From NCBI GenBank assembly GCA_011032825.1, contig JAADJZ010000011.1, positions 1 through 64,000 of the forward strand: a stretch of DNA of 64,000 nucleotides, written 5' to 3'. Origin of the DNA: Massariosphaeria phaeospora. Its lineage: Eukaryota; Ascomycota; Dothideomycetes; Pleosporales. Shown piece after piece: positions 19,748-32,009 of the stretch (position 1 is its first letter; every line of letters begins with the position of its first letter). The position numbers and the translations under genes were made by a program. Below the pieces are notes generated by a model. The model did not search any database and was not told where the DNA came from. It worked only from the letters and a program-made list of their open reading frames with translations.

Positions 19748-21589
19748 ACGTATTCCACCATCGAACCCGCCAAAAATGCTTGGCACAACGAACACTAGTT
19801 ACAAATCTTCAATTTCATCGCTATCAAACAAGGAGCCAGCGTACGTCGTGCTCGCAGCTGATTCAGAAGATATCTCTGTATCTTTCTGGCACGTTCGCGC
19901 GTTGTGCCCAGTCTCTCCACAGTTCCTACAGCGACGTACAGCTGGTTGAGCTGTTTCTTGATCACCACCACTACGAGCCTTCTTCGATTGCTAAGGCGCC
20001 TCTAACGCCTCAGCAGCTACCTGCGCTGCTGCAGTTCCATACTCTATTGTACTACTATGCTGGATCCGCTTGCGTTTACGCAATTTCCTCTTAGTTATTA
20101 CAGCTAATTGCTCCCTAAGCTCGTAGATACGGGCAGCTTGAAGCACGTTTTGGTGTAGCATTAGTTCACTACCTTTTATAAGCTGAGAAGCCAGCCTGAG
20201 CTGTAACAGGCGATCGAGTAAAAGAATCGTGTACAAGCTTTGACTAAGATCTAAACTCGCAGGTATTGCTTAGAGTCTTCGACTGCCACGGCGTCTCTAG
20301 GAGGAGAGGTTCTAGTGGGGTACGCAGCTGTACTTCAAGGCGATCCAACACAACCTGCGCGTCGAGCGGGACAAGCCTTAAAGCCTCAAAGGCCTTACGG
20401 CAGTTCTCGAGCGTAAACACGTCAAAAAACGCGTCCTTGAACGCTAAGAGGAAGCCTTTTTTGTTGATGTAAAAGACGCGTCTGCGTGCCAAGTCTCTTA
20501 CTTTCTAAAAGTACTTGCGCTTCAGCGGCGAGAAGCAGACCACGTCAAGCGGCTAGAGGATGTGCGACGAGTGGGGAGGCATGCAGAGAGTTAGGATCTT
20601 GTTTTCCAAGCAGTAGTCCTTGAAACCCTGGTTGAGATGGCTCTCGTGGCCGTCCAAAATAAGCAGCCTGTACGGTACCCCCCCACCTGGTGCGCCTCCG
20701 TATGCGCGTCAAAGTGCTTCAACCACTCTAGACCAAGCGCGTTGTTTGTCCAGCCGTTCTCTAAGACTGAGAGCTTCTAATTGCGCGGTATTAAAGCCTC
20801 CTTGTACTACGCAGAGATGTGAACGCGTCCTTTGTAGATAATGAAGGGCGAGGTCGCGTACCTAGCAGCGCACACGCTCTAGATGACTCTAACCTACTCG
20901 CGATCGCCTAGCTGAACAAGCTCTAGCCGAGCACGTCTCTCTGCACCTGTAACAACTTTTATTAAGCTAATAATGCCTATTTAAAAGCTTGTTTTGTTAA
21001 AGTTGTGCACGTCGTCGTTGTAAACGCTGTATTTAGTTTAAGTATCTTTTACTAGCTTAAACTACGCGCTAACTGTTTCTAGATCTTTTTGCAGTATTCT
21101 CTGCCTATCTTTAGCTTAATTAAAAGCTATTCTAAGCTTAGCTAAGCGCGTTACGAAGCGCTTAGCCTAGTGCTTGCTAACTAGCTTACTACTATGTACA
21201 CTTAGTAGTTTATTAGCTATATCTACTACTTTGCACAACCAAAGCGCAAATTCTTGCAAATTAAAGTTAAAGATATATTAGACAATTATTTGCTCTTTAG
21301 TGCTTGTAAGCTTTTAGCAGTTAAATAAAGTTTCTACGCAAAAAGTAATACTTTTAGCGCGTTAATCGAGTATATAGCATTTAACGTTAAACGCAATAGT
21401 AGTAGCGTAGTAGCTTTAGAATTGCTTAGCTTTATAAGCTTTAAAAGCAAAAAGAACTTTTTTTTTGTATTAAAGCTATAACGCGTTCGTAGGTGTAACT
21501 GTGTAAGCATAATAAAGTTTAGTAGTAAGTACGAAACTTGCTATTTTTAGCGAGTTCAATAGTTTAGCGAGTTCGATAGTAGAATACAT
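19748..21589 (-). mobile_element. Full-length pogo/Fot1-family transposon (1842 bp), RIP-inactivated
   Basis: Terminal repeats start ACGTATTCCACCATCGAACC at 19748 and, inverted, ACGTATTCTACTATCGAAC at 21589, with TA duplicated on both sides. The minus strand encodes the transposase from about 21510 to a TAA at 19799-19801. Visible parts are the CENPB-like DNA-binding region (about 21300-21180), the catalytic region with LILDGHESHLN and MPPHSSHIL followed by PLDVVCFSPLK, and a C-terminal CCHC zinc knuckle CRNCGETGHNARTC (about 19880-19920). The first catalytic block reads HNFNKTSF, so the expected Asp and Glu are Asn and Lys. Gln codons have become TAG (for example in the HILQPLD block), and a seven-C run at 20678-20684 breaks the frame. 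It is dead, but the 3' half is far less damaged than the 5' half. Confidence 0.9.
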
Positions 21590-21705
21590 TATAGATAAAA
21601 TTAGTAAAAAACTTAATTATAGCTTTTAGCTTTTTTAGCTTATCTATTTTCTTTTAAAAAAAAGAAAAAAGTAAAGTTTTTTTTAGCTAATATTTTTTAT
21701 TAGTA

Positions 21706-22566
21706 ACGTATTCTATTATCGAGCTAGTTACATTATTAAGCTAGTTAGTTTCTACTAAAACTATACACTTTTTTATTAACGCAATATGCTTTAACAACAG
21801 AACGCGCTATTAAATAATAAAAAAAGCTAAAACTAGTTTGCTTTTTTTTGCTTATTATAATTGCTAATTTTAAAGCTTTTAACGCGCTGCTAAAGCGTTT
21901 AATACACTACGCTCTACGTTAACTAGTTAATATAATAAAATTAGCTACAAGCTTGCTACACGCAATAGTTGCTATAAGTTTAGTACAACTAAAGAGCAAA
22001 TAATTGTCTAATATATTTTTAACTTTAATTTGCGAGAATTTGCGCTTTAGCTGTGCGAAGTAGTATATATAGCTAATAAATTACTAGCTATGCGTAAAGA
22101 AAAGTTTGTTAGCAAATGCTAGGCTAAGCGCTTTGTAACGCGTTTAACTAAGCTTAAAATAGCTTTTAAGTAAGCAAAAAAATGCTAAAGAATACTCTAA
22201 AAGAATTTAGAAATAATTAGCGCGTAGTTTAAACTAGTAGAGAATACTAAACCTAAATATAGCATTTATAACAACAACGTGTACAACTTTAACAAAGTAG
22301 CTTCTAAATAAGCGTAATTAGCAAAATAAAAGTTGTTACAAGCTTAAAAAAACGCGCAAAGCTTAATTTTATTTAACTAAGCAATTGCAAGTAAGTTACA
22401 CTAATCTAGAGCATTTGCGCTACTAAGTACGCAATTCTACTTTTTATTATTTACAAAAAACGCGTTTACTTTTTAGCGTAGTACAAAAAAGCAAATATAC
22501 TACGCAATTAAAAGCTTTTAGTTTCTAAAAATAGCTAGACTAACAACGCGCTTAGTTTAAAGTAGT
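21706..22566 (+). mobile_element. 5' half of a pogo/Fot1-like transposon, plus orientation
   Basis: It starts ACGTATTCTATTATCGAGC at 21706 with TA at 21704-21705. The plus strand carries the heavily RIP-mutated N-terminal and first catalytic part of the same transposase type as 19748-21589, ending at the segment TNNALSLK near 22560, where the tandem repeat and copia remnant begin. It faces the previous element head-to-head, 116 bp apart. Confidence 0.75.
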
Positions 22567-22656
22567 TGTATTAAATATAACAAGTTGTAATTATATCTTG
22601 TAATAATTAAGTGTATTAAATATAACAAGTTGTAATTATATCTTGTAATAATTAAG
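22567..22656. repeat. 45-bp tandem repeat x2 at a transposon breakpoint
   Basis: Two identical 45-bp units (22567-22611, 22612-22656) starting TGTATTAAATATAACAAG, directly at the point where the pogo copy is interrupted. On the minus strand the outer end is ...TTTAATACA, so it may be the end of a copia LTR. That is an inference. Confidence 0.7.
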
Positions 22657-23404
22657 TGTATTTTTTTTGTATTTTGCATTTTAACGAAGTTGAAATGCAA
22701 GAAAGCTTTGCGCGCTAGTTTACCTAAGAACAAAAAGTTACATGCTATATTTTCGCAGCTTTATCTAATATTTTCTAGATTTTACTTCTAATTTAATATA
22801 CTTTTTTAGCTTAAGCTTTTACTTAGCTTTAGGCTAAACTGTTTAATTGCGCGTTTCTAAAAGCTAGAAGCAAAGTTCTTTCTATTACTTTAAGTTGCTT
22901 AATTTAATTAAGTATTTTTTTATTGTACTTTTTCTAACGACAAAGCGGTTTTTAATGTCTACTAGTTTAATATGCAAAAAAAACTAGAGTATTTTGTTAC
23001 TAAGTAAAAATTTAGTAAAGCTATTTGCAATTATATTGTTTGTTAGCGTGTAGATTACTTTAATAGTGCTTTTTAAAACTTTTTACTTTAGCTAGTAATT
23101 GTAGATATCTACATATCAAAGCTTAGTTGTAAGCTAAAAAGTAATTTTAGTAACTAATTTTATTATTTGCTTATTGTTGCATTGTATTGTAATTGTTTCG
23201 TTGCTAAGCTTAATCTTGATTTTAGTATAAAAGCATACGCGAAACTTTGCTTTTTTCGCTACTTGTGCTAGTAAAAGTAGTTTAGGTTTAGTTGTTATCG
23301 TTGTAATAGTATCTTGTTTATTTGCTTTTTAAGCAATTGCTTTTTTAAACAGCTTTATAATAAAACTTTGTAAGCTTTTTTAATTTAGTGTAAAAGAAAA
23401 TCGC
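22657..23404 (-). mobile_element. Ty1/copia fragment (end of RNase H)
   Basis: The minus strand reads a copia RNase H C-terminus with the typical run: a segment with QCNNKQIIKLVTK, then YVDIYNY, then TNNIIANSFTKFLL and LVDIKNRFVV, where the family has the contact-residue and ADxxTK motifs. The rest of pol is missing. Stops are RIP-type. A short palindrome (TGCATTTTAACGAAGTTGAAATGCA region, about 22677-22701) lies beyond the coding end. Confidence 0.65.
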
Positions 23405-23652
23405 CAAAGATAGCAAGTTCTAGATAAAAAATATAATAAATTCGATAAAGTTTATTTACAGCGAAAGCGAAACAACTTTATATACTCTTTGCTAGGCAGC
23501 TATTAATACTCTACTAAAAGCCTAAATCGTTTGTAGCTACAAGCAATATATTGTTAATATACTAAAGTAGTAAGCTTACGAAGTTTACTTAAAAAAGTGC
23601 AAAGCTTACCTAAGCGCTATATGTTAGTTCTAAAATCTACTAAAATTCTACA
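23405..23652 (-). repeat. LTR-like sequence, inverted copy of 35337-35590
   Basis: The minus strand starts TGTAGAATTTTAG at 23652 and follows the 35337-35590 sequence in the opposite orientation with many transitions, ending in a shared GGCGATTTT stretch. It is probably a solo or truncated LTR of the gypsy family at 35337-38140. It lies 4 bp from the next transposon end. Confidence 0.6.
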
Positions 23653-25164
23653 ACTAACGTATTCTACAAGCGAGTTAGTTATATAAGCAAGTTAGTTACT
23701 TTGCTAAAACTTTACTAAAACATACTATTGCAAATAGTAGAATAGCAATAGCTTAACAACAATATAAGCAATTTGAATTTAAAAAAAGCACGTATACAGC
23801 TTGCACTTTAGGCTATTAAACAAAATGCAACTTTTTTTTAACAACGCGCTGCAGCTATTTACAACGTTTTTTAAACAACACTTAGCAATTAACGCGCTAG
23901 AAAGTAGTTTCAACGCAATTGCGCGCTTAACTTAGCAAATTTTTGTTTAACAAAGAAAAAAGTAATTGTTTAGCATATACTTAATTTTAACGCGCGAGAA
24001 TTTTTGCTACAGCTTGCTGCTATAAAGAATATAGCTAATTTACTACGCAAGAAACGTAGCTAACTACTAGTAAGCGTTAACTAGGTTTTAACTTTCGTTA
24101 AACGTTGCTTTAAGCTCTAAGTTAAGTTTAATCGCAAGTACAACTACAAGCAAGCTTTTTGCAAGAATTTTAAAGTTATACAAAGCTAGTTCTAACTTGT
24201 AAAAAATACAAAAGCTAAGTACAGTATTTTTAACAAAAATACTTACAACTTTAACAAGTCTAGCTTTATAATAAGCATAATATTAACTAAAATAGTAGTT
24301 ACAAGCTCTAAGCGTTGAGAACGGCTAAAAAGCGTTTAGCAAATCAATCGCAAGTAAACTATAGTAATCTAAAGTATCAACGCAACTAAGTAAGCAATTC
24401 TACTTTTTGTTATTTTTTAAAGCAAGAACTACTTCTTTGCTTAGTACAATAAAGATAACCTACTTCGCAACTAAGTTATTGCAGTTTCTAAGAATAGCTA
24501 AACAACAAACAAGCTTAGTTTAAAGTAGCTAAAGCACTTTAACGCTTACACAAAGAAAAGAACTATAAAAAACTATTGTTTGCTTATTATTAATAGCTAC
24601 GAAAGCTACGACTCGCTTAAGTTCTAGTAGTGCTACAAAAAAAACAAAATTATTACTTTTTATATGTTTCTTTACTTGTTGCACTTTTTGTAGCTTTTTA
24701 ATATAAGTTGTTTCTTGCTATTAAAAAAAGTGTATAGGCGCTAAGCTAAAAACCTAATACGCAACAAAATTAACTACATTACTAAACTTAAGTTTTTGCT
24801 GTACTTTATTAGTGCTTTTAAAGATGCTATTACTAAAAGCAATATCTAAAAAAGCTTTTAAAGTGCTAGCTTGCTTCTACTTAACCTAAAAGTAGTAATA
24901 TTAAAGCTTAATATTCGCTTTTGTACGCTTACACTACTTACTACTAATATCGCGCTTTAAGTATCTAAAACTCTAAGCAATACTTTAAAATTTAAGTTGC
25001 AATTAATACTAATTCGAAAGAAAATTTAATAGCACGTTGATAGCTCGCTTACTTACATAGTTAATGCAGTTAAAAAGCTTGCTAAAAGCGCAAAAATAAT
25101 AGCGCATTTCTTAGTGTTAATAAGCAACTAAGTTAAAAAGCTTTAGGTAGCTAACGAAGCTGCT

Positions 25165-25572
25165 TGTTACGATCTAGATTCTACTAAGCAAAGCTACGCT
25201 AGTTTATTAGAGAACACTAAGCTTACTAAGCACCTACGACTCGAAGTTTATATGTTAGCAAATTACGTAACAGTCTACGAGTTCTAAAGAGTTTCAAATA
25301 ACTTTGAAACTTTAGAACGTCTAGGACTTCTAGAATCTCTAGAACAAGCTTAGTATATAGTTAAAACAATAAACTCTTATAGCTTATCGTTTTTAATCTC
25401 AATTACTTAAGTTAACTTTTACTTTAACTTTTATACTCTTTGCAAAACGAAGCTTGCTACTACTTTAGTATTAAACGCTATACAACTTCTTTTAGTTTAT
25501 TAAACTTACTTATTCTCTAAGAACTAACTTAAGCTTAATAAACAACTTTTCTAAGTTCGCTTAGCTTTTACA
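25165..25572 (+). repeat. 5' LTR of chromovirus
   Basis: Starts TGTTACGATCTAG and ends TTTTACA. 408 bp, pairs with 31226-31633. Confidence 0.9.
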
Positions 25573-28500
25573 TATTAAAAACTTTTAAGATAAGTAATAC
25601 TTTAATAACTACTTTTTTTTATACTCGCACTAGCAGTACGAAAGTAGCGAAGCTTAACTTTTACTATAGAAATCGCTTGAAGCTAGAGAACTAGTTACTC
25701 TAGTTCAACTTTTTTTTTAAGTTTGAAAATAACTACGTTAACGACATTAACAAAGCATTTCTAATAGCTTTTTATATAAAAGAAATAGCTCTTAAGTAGA
25801 TTTAACTTTACTTAAAAAAGTACCTAGATAGCGATAATAACGAAAACATAATTACACGTATGTTCAAAAATCGCGCTGTGTTTAAAAACAAGCTGCAACA
25901 ATTTTATGCAATTGCTAACAAACTTGCTATCGCAAAAAAAACTATTTAACAAATGCGCTAAACTAAGTTAGCTAAAAACTACGCTAACTTGTTTTAATAG
26001 TACTTTATCTAAACTAACTAGAACAGCAAGGCACTTATGCGCATGTACAAGCAAAAGCTAAAAAATAACATTAAAATAAAACTAATACGCTTCGAAGCAG
26101 CTACAGACACTTTAAGCAATTTAATTAAAAAATTAATTTGCTTTAACAATAAGTTGTACGAACTCGCAATTAAAATGCAAGCTAAAGCAAAGTTTTACGT
26201 ACTAAAGAGTAGCAAGAGTTATATACTTAACACTAGCTAGCGTTAAGTACAAACGCAACACCTACGCTTAATAAGCATATACATCTTAACTTAAAAATAC
26301 AAGCCTATGCACTTTAACAACTTTAACAAAAGCAAACTAATTAAAGAACAATTAAAGTATAGCAAGAAAACAAGGACCTGCTATAATTGTAGCAAGCTAA
26401 GCTACATCTTTAGCAACTGTTATTAAAAAAACAAAGTTGTTTAATAGTTGAATGTACTATTTAATACTACGACTAGTATTAATAAAGAATAAAAAGTAAT
26501 TACTTCTATAGATGTTAAGAATTAGAAAAAACAGTCGCCTAAAAGAACAGGTTTAGCTAAAAAAAAATTGCTTTGCGACGATACTAACTCTTTGATAAAC
26601 AAAAAATACAAGTTACTAGATAAACAACTAAACCTACCGAATTCTACAAAACATAGAAATTAGATTACTAAAAAAAAACGAGTACGAAGAATCTATTAAT
26701 TTAATACTTTACTTTAAAACAATGTACCTAATTACAACGAAGCAGTGTAGAAATATCTTAACAAGCTCAACTAAGAGCTTACAAAAAAAAACAAACAAGA
26801 AATTTATTAAAAGCTTAAAAAAACAAAACGCTTTAAAGAAAACATTCTACTTTTAGATCTAAACAAATTGGCTACTAAAAAACACTAGTACGATAAAACT
26901 ACAAGAGAATTTTAACAATGCTTTAAAAAAAAACGCAACAACGCAAACTTCTACAAACTACAGTACTACCTAAACTACTAAAATCTAGAACACGCGAAAA
27001 TGTTATAGATAGTGTGCTTTTACAACTACTATTTTACCTATTACTCTAACAAGCAAAGTTCAAAATAGTTTTTTAAAAGAAAAAGCTAATTTTGCTTTTA
27101 AAAGTAGTTTGACTGCAAGAACAACACTTGCGAATACTACTTATAAAACAAACGCAACATATCGCACTTCTTTAGAAAAAATAATTTAGCAAAACTGCTT
27201 GCAATGCAAATGCTTGTAAATAACAACTGTACTTAGGTGTAATAGTAAACCTGCTTACACTCTAACTGCGCATAGCATTAAACTTTCAAGAAAGTTAACA
27301 AATTTAGTACAAATTCTTTTTTAGGCTAGCAATGCTTAACCTCGAAGTTAAACAAATTAACGTAATTAACCTAGCGAAACAAATTAAGCTTTTAGTAAAG
27401 CTTAATAGTTACTTGATAAAAGCCTTAATCGACATAGAAGCATAGAATAACTTTGTTTCTACTTAAGCAGTATTTGTAGCTAGTTTACACCTACTAGAAA
27501 AACAATAGCTTTATCTACTAGCTAGTGCCAACGAATAGCTTATACAAGCGCAACTAGTAGTTACATATAAAATAAGTAACGTACTATTGCACATTAAATA
27601 ATATTAAAAGAAGTTAGCTTTCAACGTCTTTAGACTAGCTATCTACGACATTATTTTAAAACTTTTTTAGTTAAAAAAGCACAACTTTTAGATTAACTAG
27701 AGAAAAAATACGCTTTTGCTAGAGTGTTGTAGAAATAGCGCTTCTAACACTATGCCTACGCATTAGCAAAGTTTAATAGCAAATAAAAAAACAATTAACG
27801 TAATTGCATTAACAAAGAACAGCTTTAAAATACAAAAGTTTAACTTAACAAATACCAACTCAAAGCTTTTAAATTAACAAGTTAGAGTTAAAAAAAAATT
27901 CAGCGCACTTTTAGAAATACTCTACGAGTACAAAGAGTTTAGATATTTCTTTTAAAAAGTAGTAGATGCAAAAGCATTACTAAAATACAAATTTTAAAAC
28001 TACAAAATCGTTTTACAAGAAAAAAAGCAACTAACTTTTAACTTAATTTACAAACTATTAAAAAAAGAGTTAAACACACTTTGCAATTACATAAAAAATA
28101 ACTTAAAAAAAAGTTACATATAACTATTACAGTTACTTGCAAAATACTTAATTATTTTTGTACTAAAGAAAAACGGCGTACTACGACTATGCGTTAACTA
28201 TCAAAAACTTAACAACATTATAATTAAGAATTAATACTTCTTACTGAATATTATAGAATTACGAAATTAATTATTCTACGCAAAAGTCTTTACAGCGCTT
28301 AACCTACAGAATAGTTACTACTTTATTAAAATTAAGAAAAGTAAAGAATAGAAAACAGCGTTCTAAACGAGATACAAACACTACGAATACACTATTATGC
28401 TATTTAAGCTTACAAATGCTTTAGCAACTTTTTAAAAGCTTATTAACAACGTGTTAAAAATGCACTTAAATATCTTTGTCGTTGCCTATTTAAACAACAT

Positions 28501-31225
28501 TTTTATCTATTTTAAAACTTAAAAGAACTATGTTAAACATGTTAAAACAGTGCTAAAGTGCTTTAACAAGTTTAACTTTTAACTTAAACTAAAAAAGTGC
28601 GAATTTTACAAGCGCAAAGTTGCATTTTTTAGATATGTAGTAGAAGCGAACGAAGTACGCATAAGCAAAAACAAAATCAAAGTAGTTAAAAAATAGCTAC
28701 AACTTAAAAACGTTAAGGAGATACAATTCTTTTTAAAATTTTTAAACTTTAACTAACAGTTTATTAAAGATTACTTAAAAATTGCTATACTTTTAACAAA
28801 GCTTACGCGAAAAAACACTGCTTTCGCATAAAGTAAAAAAGTAGGAAAAGCTTTCTAATAGCTTAAAAACGCAAGCATTAGTTTACTATGCTTTTAAATA
28901 TTTTAAGCAAAACAACTTTTACGCTTTAAAACCAACGCATTAAATTTTGCGCTAAAAGAATGTGCTAGTTAATTGCACAAAAGCAAATAGCACTCTATTG
29001 CTTACTACTTACGCAAGTTTTTAAAACTTAAAGAACAATACAACGTGCATGATAAAGAGCTGCTAGCTATTATTGCATGCTTATAGCATTAAAGAGTATA
29101 CGCAGAAAGCTACTTAAAACTCACAATATTTACGAATTACAAGAACTTAGTTAATTTCACGACTACTAAAGTACTTAACTAAAAACAAGTTAGATAGTTA
29201 GAAATGCTAAGCTAGTACAAGTTCAAAATCGTGTATACACTAAAAAAAAACAATAGCAAAGCCAACGCTCTTAGCCAACAACATAAAACAAAGAAAATAA
29301 TCAACACTACGATACTTAAAGTTAACTAAAACAAATTACTAGAACTAGCTAGAACGCTAAACGTACTTCTAAAAATCGCAATTACAGTTCTAAAAGAATT
29401 GCAAGAAGCAATTTTACAATAACATTACAATAACCTAGTTTATAGTTATTTTAGAATTACAAGAACAATAAAATTTATTAAACAAAACTACAAGTTTAGC
29501 GAAATAAAAAACAAAGTTACTGCAATTGTTAAGAAATGTGCAAGCTATTAGAAAAACAAACATAGTACCTACGCACAATACGAAAAAATGCAAGCTTTAG
29601 AGCTACTAGATAAGTCTTAGACTAATATCTTTATAGATTTCGTAATAAAATTGCTTTTGTTAAAGAACTTTGCTATAGAAATAGCTTACAACGCTATTAT
29701 AGTTATAGTCAACTAATTTACTAAGTACGCAAAAATAGTACTTTTTAAGAATACGTACACTGCGCAACAACTAGAATTTATCTTTCTAGATTAACTTATC
29801 TAATACTACAAAATACCTAAATTGATTATTAGTAACAAAGACAAGCTTTTTACATTAAACTATTAGACAACTTTGTTAGCTGCAATTGAAACGAAACGCA
29901 AGCTATTAACAGCGTATTATTTACAAACAAATAAATAAACAAAAAAAACAAATTAAACTATAAAAACATATCTAAGGATATATAGCAACGAACGACAAAC
30001 TAATTAAGTAAAGCTTCTTTTAATAGTACAGTTAGCGTATAACAACAAGTTGTTAGAGTTTACAAAATAAACATTTTACTACGCGAATTACAAGAAATAC
30101 ATACATTTCTTTAAAAAAACGTTTTTAGGCGCGAAAGCTAAAACTGCTACAAAAATAGTAGAGAAACTTAAAAAAACACATAAGTTACTACAAAGTAAAC
30201 TTAAAATAGCGCAACGCTAAAGCATTTTATATGTTAACTAAAAACGAAAAATAGCACTGTAGCTAAAGAGAGAGAATAGAGTTTATTTTCTTACAAAGAA
30301 TTTGCGCACAAAACAACCAAGCAAGAGTCTAAACAACGTTAAAGTTAAACTATTTTTAATATCAAAGCAACGAGGCCTAGTTAATTATAAGTTAAACCTG
30401 CTTAAAAACGCAAAAGTTTACTTAGTATTCTACATAGCTTTGCTAGAACTAGCTAACTTACAAACGCTACTCTAGCGAACCTTTTGCTATAAAACCGAAA
30501 AAGAAAACGAATTTAAAGTTAAGAAAATTATCGCACACTAAGTTGTAAATAACTAGAAAGAGTATCTAGTTAAATAGTTAAGCTACCTAGACAGCAAGAA
30601 TACATAAAAACTAAACACGAACTTTACAAACTACTACTAGATTCTAGTATAGTATCGTTAAAACTACTAATATCTTAGAACAACAACTAATTCATAGTAG
30701 CTGCTCTAAGAAAAACTTTTAAATTAACAAACGCAATGTTTTGCGCCAACGCTTTTTAAGCTTGAAAAAGCTCTAACTCTTTAACCAACAACATTTCTTT
30801 ATTAAACAAATCTTGCTCTTAACAACGCAGCAGTTTCTTTTGTTTTTAAAGTTTTAAAAGCTTTTTACGCGCTTGCTGCGCACGCAACAATGCTGCTTTA
30901 GCAACATTTTCTTTAACTCTAAGACAAGCTTCTTTCTCGTTCTTAAGCTTTTTTAAACAAGACATTTCTTTATTAATCTTTAAAAAATCTAGCAAAGAAA
31001 CATTCTTTGGCTTATAAAATAATACTCTAAACTAAACACAGTTTCTACATTTTTAATGCAGCGACGATAGCTTGCACAGCAACTAGCGCTTTGCGCAGTA
31101 CGAACAAAACACTATTACAAGAATACTAGCGTTATCAACACGATTAGCAAAGAAACAACAGTATTTAATAGAACAAAAAAAAGTAGCCGAACTTATAAGA
31201 ACATAAATAGAAAAGAGAAAAATAG

Positions 31226-31633
31226 TATTACAATCTAGGTTCTACTAAGCGAAGCTACGCTAGTTTATTAGAAAATACTAAGCTTACTAAGCACTTACGA
31301 CTTAAAGTTTATGTATTAGCAAATTACGTAACAGTTTATAAGTTCTAAAAAGTTTCAAACAACTTTAGAACTTTAAAACGTTTGAGACTTCTAGAATCTT
31401 TAGAACAGGCTTAGTATATAGTTAGAACAATAAACTTTTATAGCTTATTATCTTCAATCTCAATTACTTAAGTTAACTTTTACTTTGACTTTTATACTCT
31501 TTGTAGAACGAAGCTTGCTACTACTTTAGTATTAAACGCTATACAACTTTCTTTAGTCTATCGAACTTACTTATTTCTCAAGAACTAACCTAAGCTTGAT
31601 AAACGACTTTTCTAAGTTCGCTTAGCCTTTACA
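31226..31633 (+). repeat. 3' LTR of chromovirus
   Basis: Starts TATTACAATCTAG (TG changed to TA) and ends CTTTACA. It differs from the 5' LTR almost only by C/T and G/A transitions. Confidence 0.9.
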
Positions 31634-32009
31634 CTACTTTGCGCTATAAATTGCGCAAAAGAAAGCGTATACAAGCTAAAAAAACTTTTACAGCTAAAAA
31701 AGCGTGCGCTTAACTACTTTAAAAGAGTTTGCAGCGCGCAGTAATAAGAAAAAAGCAAAAAAAAGCGCGCGCGCTAAGAGCAGCGAGCTAACTTAAAAGC
31801 ACTATAAGCGCTGTAGCGAAGCTAGACACAACTCGCGCACATATAAACAAGTTAAAAAAATAGCTTTTAATTAATATACTCTACTATGTAGTACTATACA
31901 AAACTTTTAAAATGCAACTTTACTATTTGCAATAGTACGTTTTAGTAAAGTTTTAGCAAAGTAACTAACTTGCTTGTGTAACTAACTCGCTTGTAAAGTA
32001 CGTTAAAGC

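Larger units (their letters stand above)
25165..31633 (+). mobile_element. Ty3/gypsy chromovirus-type retrotransposon, complete but RIP-dead
   Basis: Two 408-bp LTRs (25165-25572, 31226-31633) flank the element, with 5-bp target duplication CTGCT (25160-25164) and CTACT (31634-31638), which differ by one RIP-type transition. Gene order on the plus strand is gag (short open frame 26037-26240; knuckle CYNCSKLSYIFSNC at about 26380), protease (about 27400, ALIDIEA), reverse transcriptase (about 28050-28800; the active-site box reads YLNN where DD is expected), RNase H (to about 29300), integrase (about 29500-30450) and a chromodomain-like end at about 30510-30620 (EFKVKKIIAH, KEYLVK, YLDSKNT). 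A purine-rich tract precedes the 3' LTR. The chromodomain fits a family that targets heterochromatin. Each gene has many stops. Confidence 0.9.
23657..32003 (+). mobile_element. pogo/Fot1-family transposon, split by a gypsy insertion
   Basis: Matching inverted ends (ACGTATTCTACAAGCGAG at 23657; ACGTACTTTACAAGCGAG inverted at 32003) and TA duplications at 23655-23656 and 32004-32005 define it. Without the 6469-bp retrotransposon and its 5-bp duplication it would be about 1.87 kb, equal to its relatives. The plus strand encodes the transposase: visible pieces include a YNFNKSSF block (catalytic DE changed to NK), AVSKNS, LIINSYESYDSL and, after the insertion, a CCHC zinc-knuckle relic HYKRCSEARHNSRTYK at about 31810-31850. 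The gypsy element interrupts near the C-terminal basic region at 25164. RIP stops are abundant. Confidence 0.88.
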
